Assembly (NCBI GenBank): GCA_900544675.1
Contig: UQVZ01000007.1
Span: forward strand, 53,249-117,248
DNA: 64,000 nucleotides
Source: an uncultured Bacteroides sp.
Lineage (GTDB): Bacteria; Bacteroidota; Bacteroidia; Bacteroidales; Bacteroidaceae
Reading direction: 5' to 3'
A model generated the notes under the pieces. It did not search any database. It was given only the letters and a program-made list of their open reading frames with translations, and had not been told where the DNA came from. Both the position numbers and the translations under genes were made by a program. This document shows, in pieces, positions 16,367-24,268 of the stretch. Numbering within the stretch: the stretch's first letter is position 1; every line of letters starts with the position of its first letter.

Positions 16367-17638
16367 ATGAATGAACAAGTCTTGCATAAGCTGAAGGTGC
16401 TTGCCGAGTCGGCAAAGTATGATGTGTCGTGTGCTTCGAGCGGGACGGTGCGCCGCAATACGAAAGGCGGCGTGGGCAATACCGTGGGAGGCATAGGCAT
16501 TTGTCATAGTTTTGCCGAGGACGGGCGTTGCATTTCTCTGCTGAAGATTATGCTGACCAACTATTGCATCTACGATTGCGCTTATTGCATCAACCGCGTG
16601 AGCAACGATATTCCGCGCGCCACTCTTTCGGTAAGCGAGTTGGTAGACCTGACGATGGAGTTCTACCGGCGGAATTACATCGAAGGCCTGTTCCTCAGCT
16701 CAGGTGTGGTGCGCAATCCTGACTATACGATGGAACGGCTGGTAAGGGTGGCGAAGGATTTGCGCCTGGTGCACCGCTTTAACGGATATATTCATCTGAA
16801 AAGCATTCCCGGAGCCAGCCGTGAGCTGGTGTACGAGGCTGGGCTTTATGCCGACCGCATGAGTGTGAACCTGGAAATACCTACCGAAAAGAACCTGAAG
16901 CTCCTGGCTCCGGAGAAAGACCATCAGAGCGTGTATGCGCCGATGGGGTACATCCGCCAGGGAGCCTTGGAAAGTGCCGAAGAGCGCAGACGTCATCGTC
17001 ATGCCCCACGTTTCGTGCCGGCAGGGCAGAGTACGCAGATGATAGTAGGCGCCACGGACGAGACGGACAAGGATATTCTCCACGTCTCGTCGGCACTCTA
17101 TAGCCAGCCCACGATGAAGCGTGTCTATTATTCGGGCTATGTGGCGGTAAACACGTATGATAAACGCCTTCCTCTTCTGAAACAGCCTCCCCTGGTGCGC
17201 GAGAACCGTCTTTATCAGGCCGACTGGCTTTTACGCTATTATCACTTTGCCGTAGACGAGCTGGTGGACGACGCTTCGCCCGACCTCGATATGGAGATAG
17301 ACCCCAAGCTGGCATGGGCGTTGAAGCATCCCGAGCTTTTTCCCGTCGACATACGGACAGCCGACTACGAGATGTTGCTCCGTGTGCCGGGCATCGGGGT
17401 GAAGTCGGCAAAGATGATTGTCATGTCGCGGCGCTTCTCGCGCATCGGTTTCTATGAGTTGAAGAAGATGGGGGCGGTGATGAAGAAGGCGCGCTATTTC
17501 ATTACCTGCAATGAGTTGCCCGATAAAACGGTTCACGAACTGGGACCGCAAGGGGTGAGGAAACTCTTGCTCCCGAAACCGAAACGGAAGGCGGACGAGA
17601 ACCAATTGAAGCTCGATTTTGTTTTTGAAGATGAATGA
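16367..17638 (+). CDS. Radical SAM protein with helix-hairpin-helix, putative DNA modification/repair
   Basis: The protein is 423 residues from the ATG at 16367. The radical-SAM cluster motif CxxxCxxC is Cys67, Cys71 and Cys74 (YCIYDCAYC). A TIM-barrel core follows to about residue 300, and a C-terminal helix-hairpin-helix DNA-binding motif lies near 360-385 (LLRVPGIGVKSAKMIV). This matches the family annotated as putative DNA modification/repair radical SAM protein, usually paired with a uracil-DNA-glycosylase-like gene. Here no such partner is adjacent; an Nramp transporter follows after 26 nt. The chemistry is unproven. Confidence 0.88.
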   Translation: MNEQVLHKLKVLAESAKYDVSCASSGTVRRNTKGGVGNTVGGIGICHSFAEDGRCISLLKIMLTNYCIYDCAYCINRVSNDIPRATLSVSELVDLTMEFYRRNYIEGLFLSSGVVRNPDYTMERLVRVAKDLRLVHRFNGYIHLKSIPGASRELVYEAGLYADRMSVNLEIPTEKNLKLLAPEKDHQSVYAPMGYIRQGALESAEERRRHRHAPRFVPAGQSTQMIVGATDETDKDILHVSSALYSQPTMKRVYYSGYVAVNTYDKRLPLLKQPPLVRENRLYQADWLLRYYHFAVDELVDDASPDLDMEIDPKLAWALKHPELFPVDIRTADYEMLLRVPGIGVKSAKMIVMSRRFSRIGFYELKKMGAVMKKARYFITCNELPDKTVHELGPQGVRKLLLPKPKRKADENQLKLDFVFEDE

Positions 17639-17664
17639 CAGACTATTTATAAAACGAGAAAGAT

Positions 17665-18921
17665 ATGCTGAAACGAATATTGGACGAATTGAAACGGAAG
17701 GACCATAAGCGCTATTTGGGCGGGATGGACTTCTTTAAGTATATCGGTCCCGGGTTGCTGGTGACCGTGGGATTTATCGACCCGGGCAACTGGGCATCCA
17801 ACTTTGCCGCCGGGTCCGATTTCGGTTATACACTGCTGTGGGTGGTCACGCTCTCTACTGTGATGCTTATCGTGTTGCAGCATAACGTGGCCCACTTGGG
17901 CATCGTTACGGGGCTTTGTCTTAGCGAAGCCGCCAACAAGTATGCTCCCCGGTGGATAGCCCGTCCCATCCTTGCCAGTGCGGTGCTCGCTTCCATTTCC
18001 ACTTCGCTTGCCGAGATACTGGGTGGAGCCATCGCCCTGCAGATGTTGGTGGGGATGCCCATCGCCTGGGGAGCCTTGCTCACCACGGTGCTGGTGGTGA
18101 TTCTGCTTTTCACCAACTCCTACAAGCGCATCGAGCGTGCCATTATCGGCTTCGTCTCCGTCATCGGGCTTTCTTTTCTTTACGAACTTTTTCTGGTGAA
18201 TATCGACTGGCCCTTGGCTGCACGCTCGTGGGTCGTTCCCAGCATTCCCGAAGGCAGCTTGCTTATCATTATGAGTGTGCTGGGGGCGGTGGTGATGCCT
18301 CATAATCTTTTCCTTCATTCGGAGGTGGTGCAGAGCCGCGAATACAACAAAGGGGATGACACTTCCATCCGCCGCCTGCTGAAATATGAGTTCTACGACA
18401 CGTTGTTCTCGATGGGGGTAGGATGGGCGATAAACAGTGCGATGATTCTTTTGGCAGCCTCTACCTTCTTTGCCAACAGTGTGCAAGTGGAAGAACTGCA
18501 GCAAGCCAAGTCGTTGCTCGACCCTTTGCTAGGCAATCAGGCAGGTACGATTTTCGCTTTGGCATTGCTGATGGCAGGACTTTCGTCGACGGTAACAAGC
18601 GGGATGGCGGCAGGTTCCATCTTTGCCGGTATGTTCGGCGAGTCGTATCACGTGAAAGACATTCACTCGCGTGTGGGCATCTTGCTGTCGCTGGGCGTGG
18701 CGTTGCTGGTTATCTTCTTCATCAATGACCCGTTTCAGGGACTGATTATCTCGCAGATGATACTGAGCGTGCAGCTTCCGTTTACCGTTTTCCTGCAGGT
18801 GGGTCTTACTTCGTCGCGGCGCGTGATGGGGAAGTATGTCAATTCGCGCTGGAGTACATTCGTGCTTTACACCATTGCTGCGGTAGTTTCGGTATTGAAT
18901 ATCATGCTGTTGTTCAGCTGA
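17665..18921 (+). CDS. Nramp-family divalent metal transporter
   Basis: The protein is 418 residues with about 11 membrane helices. The helix-1 metal-binding motif DPGN is present (GFIDPGNWASNFAAG), as is the helix-6 motif MPHN (VVMPHNLFLHS), as expected for proton-coupled Mn2+/Fe2+ uptake. Asp, Asn and the helix-6 Met are intact, so Mn or Fe transport is likely. It follows the radical-SAM gene by 26 nt and probably shares its transcript. Confidence 0.9.
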   Translation: MLKRILDELKRKDHKRYLGGMDFFKYIGPGLLVTVGFIDPGNWASNFAAGSDFGYTLLWVVTLSTVMLIVLQHNVAHLGIVTGLCLSEAANKYAPRWIARPILASAVLASISTSLAEILGGAIALQMLVGMPIAWGALLTTVLVVILLFTNSYKRIERAIIGFVSVIGLSFLYELFLVNIDWPLAARSWVVPSIPEGSLLIIMSVLGAVVMPHNLFLHSEVVQSREYNKGDDTSIRRLLKYEFYDTLFSMGVGWAINSAMILLAASTFFANSVQVEELQQAKSLLDPLLGNQAGTIFALALLMAGLSSTVTSGMAAGSIFAGMFGESYHVKDIHSRVGILLSLGVALLVIFFINDPFQGLIISQMILSVQLPFTVFLQVGLTSSRRVMGKYVNSRWSTFVLYTIAAVVSVLNIMLLFS

Positions 18922-19028
18922 TTGCTGTTTTGTGTGTTCTTTTCGTTAAAATTACGGTGTGAAGTTAGGAAGATGGGCAAATATTTCAGAACTTTGCACC
19001 GTTAAATCAAACTAAATGAAAACTGAAT

Positions 19029-19679
19029 ATGGATAAGACTAAATGTATAGCAGCCCTTTTCGATTTCGACGGGGTGGTGATGGATACCGAATCGCAGTAC
19101 AGCCTTTTTTGGAACGAGGTGGGGAAGAAGTACCATCCGGAGTACGAGGAGTTCGGGAAAATAATCAAGGGACAGACTTTGCGGCAGATATACGACCGCT
19201 ATTTTGCGGGGATGGAAAAAGAACAGGCGGGAATCACGGATGGGCTGAACCGCTTCGAGGCGAACATGAAGTATGAATATGTGCCGGGTGTGACCGACTT
19301 TATGCGTGATTTGCATGCGAAGGGAGTGAGGATTGCCATCGTGACCAGCTCGAACGAACAGAAGATGCAGAGCGTGTATGCCGTGCATCCCGAATTGAAG
19401 GAACTGGTAGACCGTATCCTGACAGCCGAGATGTTTACCCGTTCGAAGCCTGCTCCCGACTGTTTCTTGCTGGGCGCGCAGGTATTTGATACGGTTCCTG
19501 CCAACTGTGTGGTTTTCGAGGATTCGTTCCATGGACTGGAGGCCGGGAATGCAGCCGGCATGGCGGTAGTAGGCTTGAGCACGACCAATCCGGCAGAAGC
19601 TATCCGCGACAAATGCCGCCTGGTGATTCCTGATTTCACGTCGTTCAGTTACGAAAAGATGAAAAGCCTGCTTGCTTAA
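19029..19679 (+). CDS. HAD-superfamily hydrolase, beta-phosphoglucomutase-like
   Basis: The protein is 216 residues. The HAD motifs are all present: motif I FDFDGVVMDTES (nucleophile Asp in the first DFDG), a helical cap (about 20-85), motif II TSSNE, motif III Lys in RSKPAPDCFL and motif IV VFEDSFHGLEAG. This places it among phosphosugar phosphatases and phosphoglucomutases of the PGMB-like subfamily. The substrate is not readable. It is a single gene ahead of the panB operon. Confidence 0.9.
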   Translation: MDKTKCIAALFDFDGVVMDTESQYSLFWNEVGKKYHPEYEEFGKIIKGQTLRQIYDRYFAGMEKEQAGITDGLNRFEANMKYEYVPGVTDFMRDLHAKGVRIAIVTSSNEQKMQSVYAVHPELKELVDRILTAEMFTRSKPAPDCFLLGAQVFDTVPANCVVFEDSFHGLEAGNAAGMAVVGLSTTNPAEAIRDKCRLVIPDFTSFSYEKMKSLLA

Positions 19680-19702
19680 CTCATTGAAAAGCGTTACATT
19701 TG
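19672..19702 (+). promoter_or_regulatory. Promoter of the panB operon
   Basis: TTG (19672-19674), 20 nt, then TACATTTG (19695-19702). It starts within the last codons of the HAD gene. Confidence 0.7.
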
Positions 19703-19737
19703 TCTCCGTTTTTTAATTTAAGGAAAGGAAAATAATT

Positions 19738-20559
19738 ATGGCAGGATATCTTGTGAGTGACGCACGGAAAGTGACGACTCATCGTTTGGTAGAAATGAAG
19801 GAGAAAGGCGAGAAAATCTCGATGCTGACTTCGTATGACTTTACTACCGCCCGCATTGTGGACGAAGCCGGAGTGGATGCCATTCTGGTAGGCGATTCGG
19901 CTTCGAACGTGATGGCTGGTAATATGACCACTTTGCCGATTACTGTAGACCAGATGATTTATCATGCACAGTCGGTAGTACGCGGCGTGAAGCGTGCCTT
20001 GGTGGTGGTGGACATGCCGTTCGGCTCTTATCAGGCAGACCCGTTCGACGGCGTGCGCAATGCCATGCGGATGATGAAGGAAACGGGGGCAGATGCCCTG
20101 AAGCTGGAAGGCGGAGAAGAAGTGATAGAAGCTATCCGCAAGATTATCGGGGCTGGTGTTCCGGTGATGGGCCATCTGGGACTGATGCCTCAGTCCATTA
20201 ATAAATATGGTACTTACGGTGTGCGCGCGAAAGGTGATGCGGAAGCCGACAAGCTATTAAGGGATGCCAAATTGCTGGAAGAAGCCGGATGTTTCGCTTT
20301 GGTACTGGAAAAGATTCCGGCAGCTTTGGCAAAACAGGTCACCGATTCGTTGCACATTCCGGTTATAGGCATTGGTGCCGGTGGAGCTACCGACGGGCAG
20401 GTATTGGTTGTAGCAGATATGTTGGGCATGACCAAAGGATTCAGTCCGAAGTTCCTGCGCCGTTATGCCGACCTGAATACAGTGATGACCGATGCTATCG
20501 GACAATACGTGACCGATGTGAAGTCGGGCGATTTCCCGAACGAGTCTGAGCAATATTAA
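19738..20559 (+). CDS. panB: 3-methyl-2-oxobutanoate hydroxymethyltransferase
   Basis: The protein is 273 residues, the usual PanB length. Recognised features are KISMLTSYDFTTARIVDEAGVDAILVGDS near the N-terminus (Mg2+-binding Asp in VGDS), KLEGG near 120, GHLGLMPQSIN and the C-terminal IPVIGIGAG. It transfers a hydroxymethyl group from 5,10-methylene-tetrahydrofolate to alpha-ketoisovalerate, the first step of pantothenate synthesis. An MFS gene follows after 2 nt, then ettA and a phosphatase, forming one transcript. Confidence 0.96.
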   Translation: MAGYLVSDARKVTTHRLVEMKEKGEKISMLTSYDFTTARIVDEAGVDAILVGDSASNVMAGNMTTLPITVDQMIYHAQSVVRGVKRALVVVDMPFGSYQADPFDGVRNAMRMMKETGADALKLEGGEEVIEAIRKIIGAGVPVMGHLGLMPQSINKYGTYGVRAKGDAEADKLLRDAKLLEEAGCFALVLEKIPAALAKQVTDSLHIPVIGIGAGGATDGQVLVVADMLGMTKGFSPKFLRRYADLNTVMTDAIGQYVTDVKSGDFPNESEQY

Positions 20560-20561
20560 AT

Positions 20562-21689
20562 ATGCTTTGGAATAGGAACTTTTCTTTGCTTGTAACGGCG
20601 ACTGTCCTGTTTCATGCGGCGGTGTATATGCTGTTTCCCTCTTTGCATCAGTGGATGATGGCGAAGTGGGGTTTTACGGATTTGCAATCGACCTATACGA
20701 CAGTGCTGTTCGGCTTGTCTTTGTTCCTGCTGGGAGCGTTCAACAGTTACTTGATGGATACCTTCAGCCGTAAGCGGATATGTATATGGAGTATACTTTT
20801 GTTTGCGGTTCTCATTTTGGTTTGCCCTTATTTGACGGCTGGATGGCAGGTAGTGGCATTGCGTATCGTGCAAGGAAGTTTGTGCGGCATCGCTCTGATG
20901 GCTACAGGAAGCACGTTGGCAATCGACGTGACTCCCAGTCACCGGCGTGACGGAGCCAATCGGGCATTTGCCCATGCCAGTATGATAGGTATGCTGGCAG
21001 GTTTTATCCTTGGGAAAGAAGGCGGCATGTCTTATGGTGCGGAAGTCGTATTCCATGCTTCCGCGGTCTTCTGTCTGGTGTCCGCCCTGCTTGTCGCATG
21101 GGTGAAAGTCTGTTTCCGTGCGCCGTTAGATTTGCCTTTGTGTTCGTCCGACCGGTTTCTTTTGCCGCGTGCTTTGCCTCCTGGAATCAATATGATGACG
21201 GTTCCGATGGTATTGGGGATGCTGGTCATATCGGTTTCGGATGTGAGGATTTATCTTAGTATCGGCGCAGGATTTCTGCTGTGTGTGCTGTTGAGGCAAG
21301 CGATAAAGTTTCAGGTGAGCGGCACTCTCCGGATTTTGGCAGGACAATTGCTTATGATGGGTGGATTGTGGCTGTTGTATGGAGAAGATGCCTTGCTTGC
21401 GGAAAACTTATTGGGCGGAGGTTTGGTAGGATTAGGCGTCGGCATTTCTATCGGACATTTCCTTCAGCTGATGATTCTGCTCCCTCGTCATTGCGAGCGG
21501 GGGACAAGTTATCACACCTACCGATTGCTGTGGGAAACGGGACTGGTGCTGGGCATACTGGCAGGACGGTATCTGCTGACAGGCGGGGTTTCTCCCTTTG
21601 TGTACGAACTGTTGCTTTGTGTGACAAGCGTTTCGGCATACGTTTTTTACACCCATCTTTATTTCAAGAATCATTATCAACAACTTTAA
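20562..21689 (+). CDS. MFS transporter, 12-helix type
   Basis: The protein is 375 residues with about 11-12 hydrophobic helices and a short MFS signature loop (NSYLMDTFSRKRICIW) after helix 2. It starts 2 nt after panB and ends 11 nt before ettA. A role in pantothenate or precursor movement is possible from context only; no substrate motif is visible. Confidence 0.82.
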   Translation: MLWNRNFSLLVTATVLFHAAVYMLFPSLHQWMMAKWGFTDLQSTYTTVLFGLSLFLLGAFNSYLMDTFSRKRICIWSILLFAVLILVCPYLTAGWQVVALRIVQGSLCGIALMATGSTLAIDVTPSHRRDGANRAFAHASMIGMLAGFILGKEGGMSYGAEVVFHASAVFCLVSALLVAWVKVCFRAPLDLPLCSSDRFLLPRALPPGINMMTVPMVLGMLVISVSDVRIYLSIGAGFLLCVLLRQAIKFQVSGTLRILAGQLLMMGGLWLLYGEDALLAENLLGGGLVGLGVGISIGHFLQLMILLPRHCERGTSYHTYRLLWETGLVLGILAGRYLLTGGVSPFVYELLLCVTSVSAYVFYTHLYFKNHYQQL

Positions 21690-21700
21690 ACTAAAAGAAT

Positions 21701-23389
21701 ATGGCAGACGATAAAAAGATTATCTTTTCGATGGTCGGAGTAAGTAAGTCATTTCAGAACAACAAGCAAGTGCTGAAAGACATCTACCTATCCTTTTTCT
21801 ATGGAGCGAAAATCGGTATCATTGGCTTGAATGGTGCCGGAAAATCTACTTTGCTGAAAATCATTGCCGGACTGGACAAGAATTATCAGGGCGAAGTGGT
21901 GTTCTCGCCGGGTTACTCGGTAGGCTATCTTGCACAGGAACCTTATCTGGACGATACCAAGACGGTAAAGGAAGTGGTGATGGAAGGCGTGCAGGCAACG
22001 GTGGATACCTTGGCTGAGTACGAAGAAATCAACCAGAAGTTCGGCTTGCCCGAATATTATGGAGACCCTGAGAAGATGGATGCCCTGTTTGCCCGTCAGG
22101 CTGAATTGCAGGATATCATCGACTCTACGGATGCATGGAACCTGGACAGTAAGCTGGAACGTGCGATGGATGCTTTGCGCTGTCCGCCTGAAGACCAGCC
22201 GGTGAAGAACCTTTCCGGAGGTGAACGCCGTCGGGTAGCTTTGTGCCGTTTGTTGCTTCAAAAGCCGGATATCCTGTTGCTGGACGAACCGACCAACCAT
22301 TTGGATGCGGAAAGCATTGACTGGCTGGAGCAACATTTGCAACAATACGAAGGTACGGTTATTGCCGTAACCCACGACCGTTATTTCCTCGACCATGTGG
22401 CTGGGTGGATTCTGGAGCTTGACCGGGGCGAAGGTATTCCCTGGAAAGGAAACTATTCGAGCTGGCTGGAACAGAAGACCAAGCGTATGGAGATGGAAGA
22501 GAAGGTGGCAAGCAAGCGCCGTAAGACATTGGAACGCGAGTTGGAGTGGGTGCGTATGGCTCCCAAAGCACGTCAGGCGAAAGGAAAAGCCCGCTTGAAC
22601 TCCTACGATAAGTTGCTGAACGAAGATGTGAAAGAGAAGGAAGAAAAACTGGAAATCTTCATCCCGAACGGTCCGCGTCTGGGCAACAAGGTTATCGAAG
22701 CCCGGCACGTGGCAAAGGCATACGGCGACAAATTGCTCTTCGACGATCTCAACTTTATGTTGCCGCCTAACGGCATTGTGGGTGTAATCGGTCCGAACGG
22801 TGCGGGAAAAACCACCTTGTTCCGTCTGATTATGGGCATAGAGAAACCCGATAAGGGAGATTTTGAAGTAGGGGAAACCGTAAAAATCGCTTATGTAGAC
22901 CAGCAACACAAGGATATCGACCCGAACAAGACCGTATATCAGGTCATCAGCGGCGGCAATGACTTGCTCCGTATGGGTAACCGCGATGTGAATGCACGTG
23001 CTTACCTGAGCCGTTTCAATTTCTCGGGCGCCGACCAGGAAAAGTTGTGCGGCATGTTGTCGGGAGGCGAGCGCAACCGTTTGCATCTGGCTATGGCGCT
23101 GAAGGAAGAAGGCAATGTGTTGCTCTTGGACGAGCCTACCAATGATATTGACGTGAATACTTTGCGTGCGCTGGAGGAAGGTCTGGAAGACTTTGCCGGT
23201 TGCGCCGTGGTTATCAGTCACGACCGTTGGTTCCTTGATCGTATCTGTACGCATATCCTGGCGTTCGAAGGCAACAGCGAGGTATTCTTCTTCGAAGGCT
23301 CGTACACCGAGTATGAGGAAAACAAGATGAAGCGTATGGGCAATGTAGAACCGAAGCGCGTGCGTTATCGCAAGCTGATGGAGGACTGA
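21701..23389 (+). CDS. ettA: ABC-F protein, energy-dependent translational throttle EttA
   Basis: The protein is 562 residues with two ABC ATPase domains and no membrane segments. Walker A motifs are GLNGAGKST (about 42-50) and GPNGAGKTT (about 365-373); signatures are NLSGGERRRVALCRLL and MLSGGERNRLHLAM; Walker B motifs are ILLLDEPTNHLD and VLLLDEPTNDID. The linker between domains carries a basic PtIM-type segment (KAKARLNSYDKLL-like). EttA binds the ribosomal E site and couples the ATP/ADP ratio to the first elongation cycle. It overlaps the next gene by one base. Confidence 0.94.
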   Translation: MADDKKIIFSMVGVSKSFQNNKQVLKDIYLSFFYGAKIGIIGLNGAGKSTLLKIIAGLDKNYQGEVVFSPGYSVGYLAQEPYLDDTKTVKEVVMEGVQATVDTLAEYEEINQKFGLPEYYGDPEKMDALFARQAELQDIIDSTDAWNLDSKLERAMDALRCPPEDQPVKNLSGGERRRVALCRLLLQKPDILLLDEPTNHLDAESIDWLEQHLQQYEGTVIAVTHDRYFLDHVAGWILELDRGEGIPWKGNYSSWLEQKTKRMEMEEKVASKRRKTLERELEWVRMAPKARQAKGKARLNSYDKLLNEDVKEKEEKLEIFIPNGPRLGNKVIEARHVAKAYGDKLLFDDLNFMLPPNGIVGVIGPNGAGKTTLFRLIMGIEKPDKGDFEVGETVKIAYVDQQHKDIDPNKTVYQVISGGNDLLRMGNRDVNARAYLSRFNFSGADQEKLCGMLSGGERNRLHLAMALKEEGNVLLLDEPTNDIDVNTLRALEEGLEDFAGCAVVISHDRWFLDRICTHILAFEGNSEVFFFEGSYTEYEENKMKRMGNVEPKRVRYRKLMED

Positions 23390-23904
23390 TGGTTACGGTG
23401 TATCTTGCCCGTCATGGGCAAACGGTGGAAAACCTGAGCCGGATATTCCAGGGACATTTGCCCGGACAGTTGACGGAAGAAGGAAAACGGCAAGCCATAG
23501 ATTTAGGTAAGAAGTTGGAATCTATCTACCTGGATGCGGTAGTGAGCAGCGACCTGCAACGGGTGGTAGATACCGTCCGGCTTGCCGTAGGAGACCGGAA
23601 TTTGCCATGGGAAAAGACGGCTTTATTGCGTGAGGTAGACTGGGGAAGCTGGACAGGTCTTTCGATAAACAGTGTCGACCGTTCCCGTTTGCCGGCAGAT
23701 GCCGAAACCCCTGCGATGCTTTACGGGCGTGCCGAGATGTGCATCGGATACCTTCGGGAACATTACGAAGGAAAATCCGTGCTTGTAGTGGCTCACGGTC
23801 AGATTAACCGCAATATCATGGCTTGTGTCAAAGGGATTCCGCTCGACCGTTTGAAAGAGATTCCGCTGATGAAGAACGCAACGTTTGAAGTGTTGAGCGT
23901 GTAA
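23389..23904 (+). CDS. Histidine phosphatase family protein (phosphoglycerate mutase-like)
   Basis: The protein is 171 residues, shorter than true phosphoglycerate mutases. The N-terminal LARHGQTVEN carries the phospho-accepting His, a second Arg lies in SSDLQRVVDT, a Glu in REVDWGSW, and the C-terminal catalytic His in VVAHGQINR. This fits the small cobC/phosphatase branch; the substrate is unknown. Its ATG overlaps the ettA stop (TGATG), so the two are translationally coupled. Confidence 0.87.
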   Translation: MVTVYLARHGQTVENLSRIFQGHLPGQLTEEGKRQAIDLGKKLESIYLDAVVSSDLQRVVDTVRLAVGDRNLPWEKTALLREVDWGSWTGLSINSVDRSRLPADAETPAMLYGRAEMCIGYLREHYEGKSVLVVAHGQINRNIMACVKGIPLDRLKEIPLMKNATFEVLSV

Positions 23905-23951
23905 GTTTTTTGAGAAGCTGAGGTTATCAGCCATCTGCATGAACGAAATAA

Positions 23952-24045
23952 GAAATACCGTATGCCGAATGGACGTACGGTATTATGAGTAGGGGGAAAA
24001 CAAAAGTAGGAAGAACTATTTTTGTTTTCTCCCTACTCAATTTTT
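23952..24045 (+). terminator. Two hairpins ending the panB-ettA operon
   Basis: The first hairpin is a 9-bp perfect stem (AATACCGTA with TACGGTATT, 23952-23984). The second is a 19-bp stem with one wobble (23987-24005 with 24020-24038) followed by AATTTTTC, a strong intrinsic terminator. The rest of this 364-nt gap is AT-rich and leads into the GH3 promoter. Confidence 0.8.
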
Positions 24046-24185
24046 CAGCCGGATGTAGGTAAATGTTATAAATAATGTCAACAACCAAAAGGTAAGTTGT
24101 CTTCGATGTTGGCATATATTATTTTTGAAGTAATAACTTCATATTATTAATTCTTGCATTGCTTCAATGCAATTTCTCCCGACAG

Positions 24186-24217
24186 TTTGTATCTTAAAAA
24201 TAACTTATATAACTTTG
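24186..24217 (+). promoter_or_regulatory. Promoter of the GH3 gene
   Basis: TTTG (24186-24189), 20 nt, then TAACTTTG (24210-24217), leaving a leader of about 45 nt. Confidence 0.75.
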
Positions 24218-24268
24218 TAAGCATAAACAAGTTATTTTTAACCGCTTAAATCTTTATTTCCAACTATC

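Noticed and set aside
21788..23254. 488-aa open frame antisense to ettA
   Set aside because: No motif, promoter or signal; the opposite strand has an unmistakable two-domain ABC-F protein.
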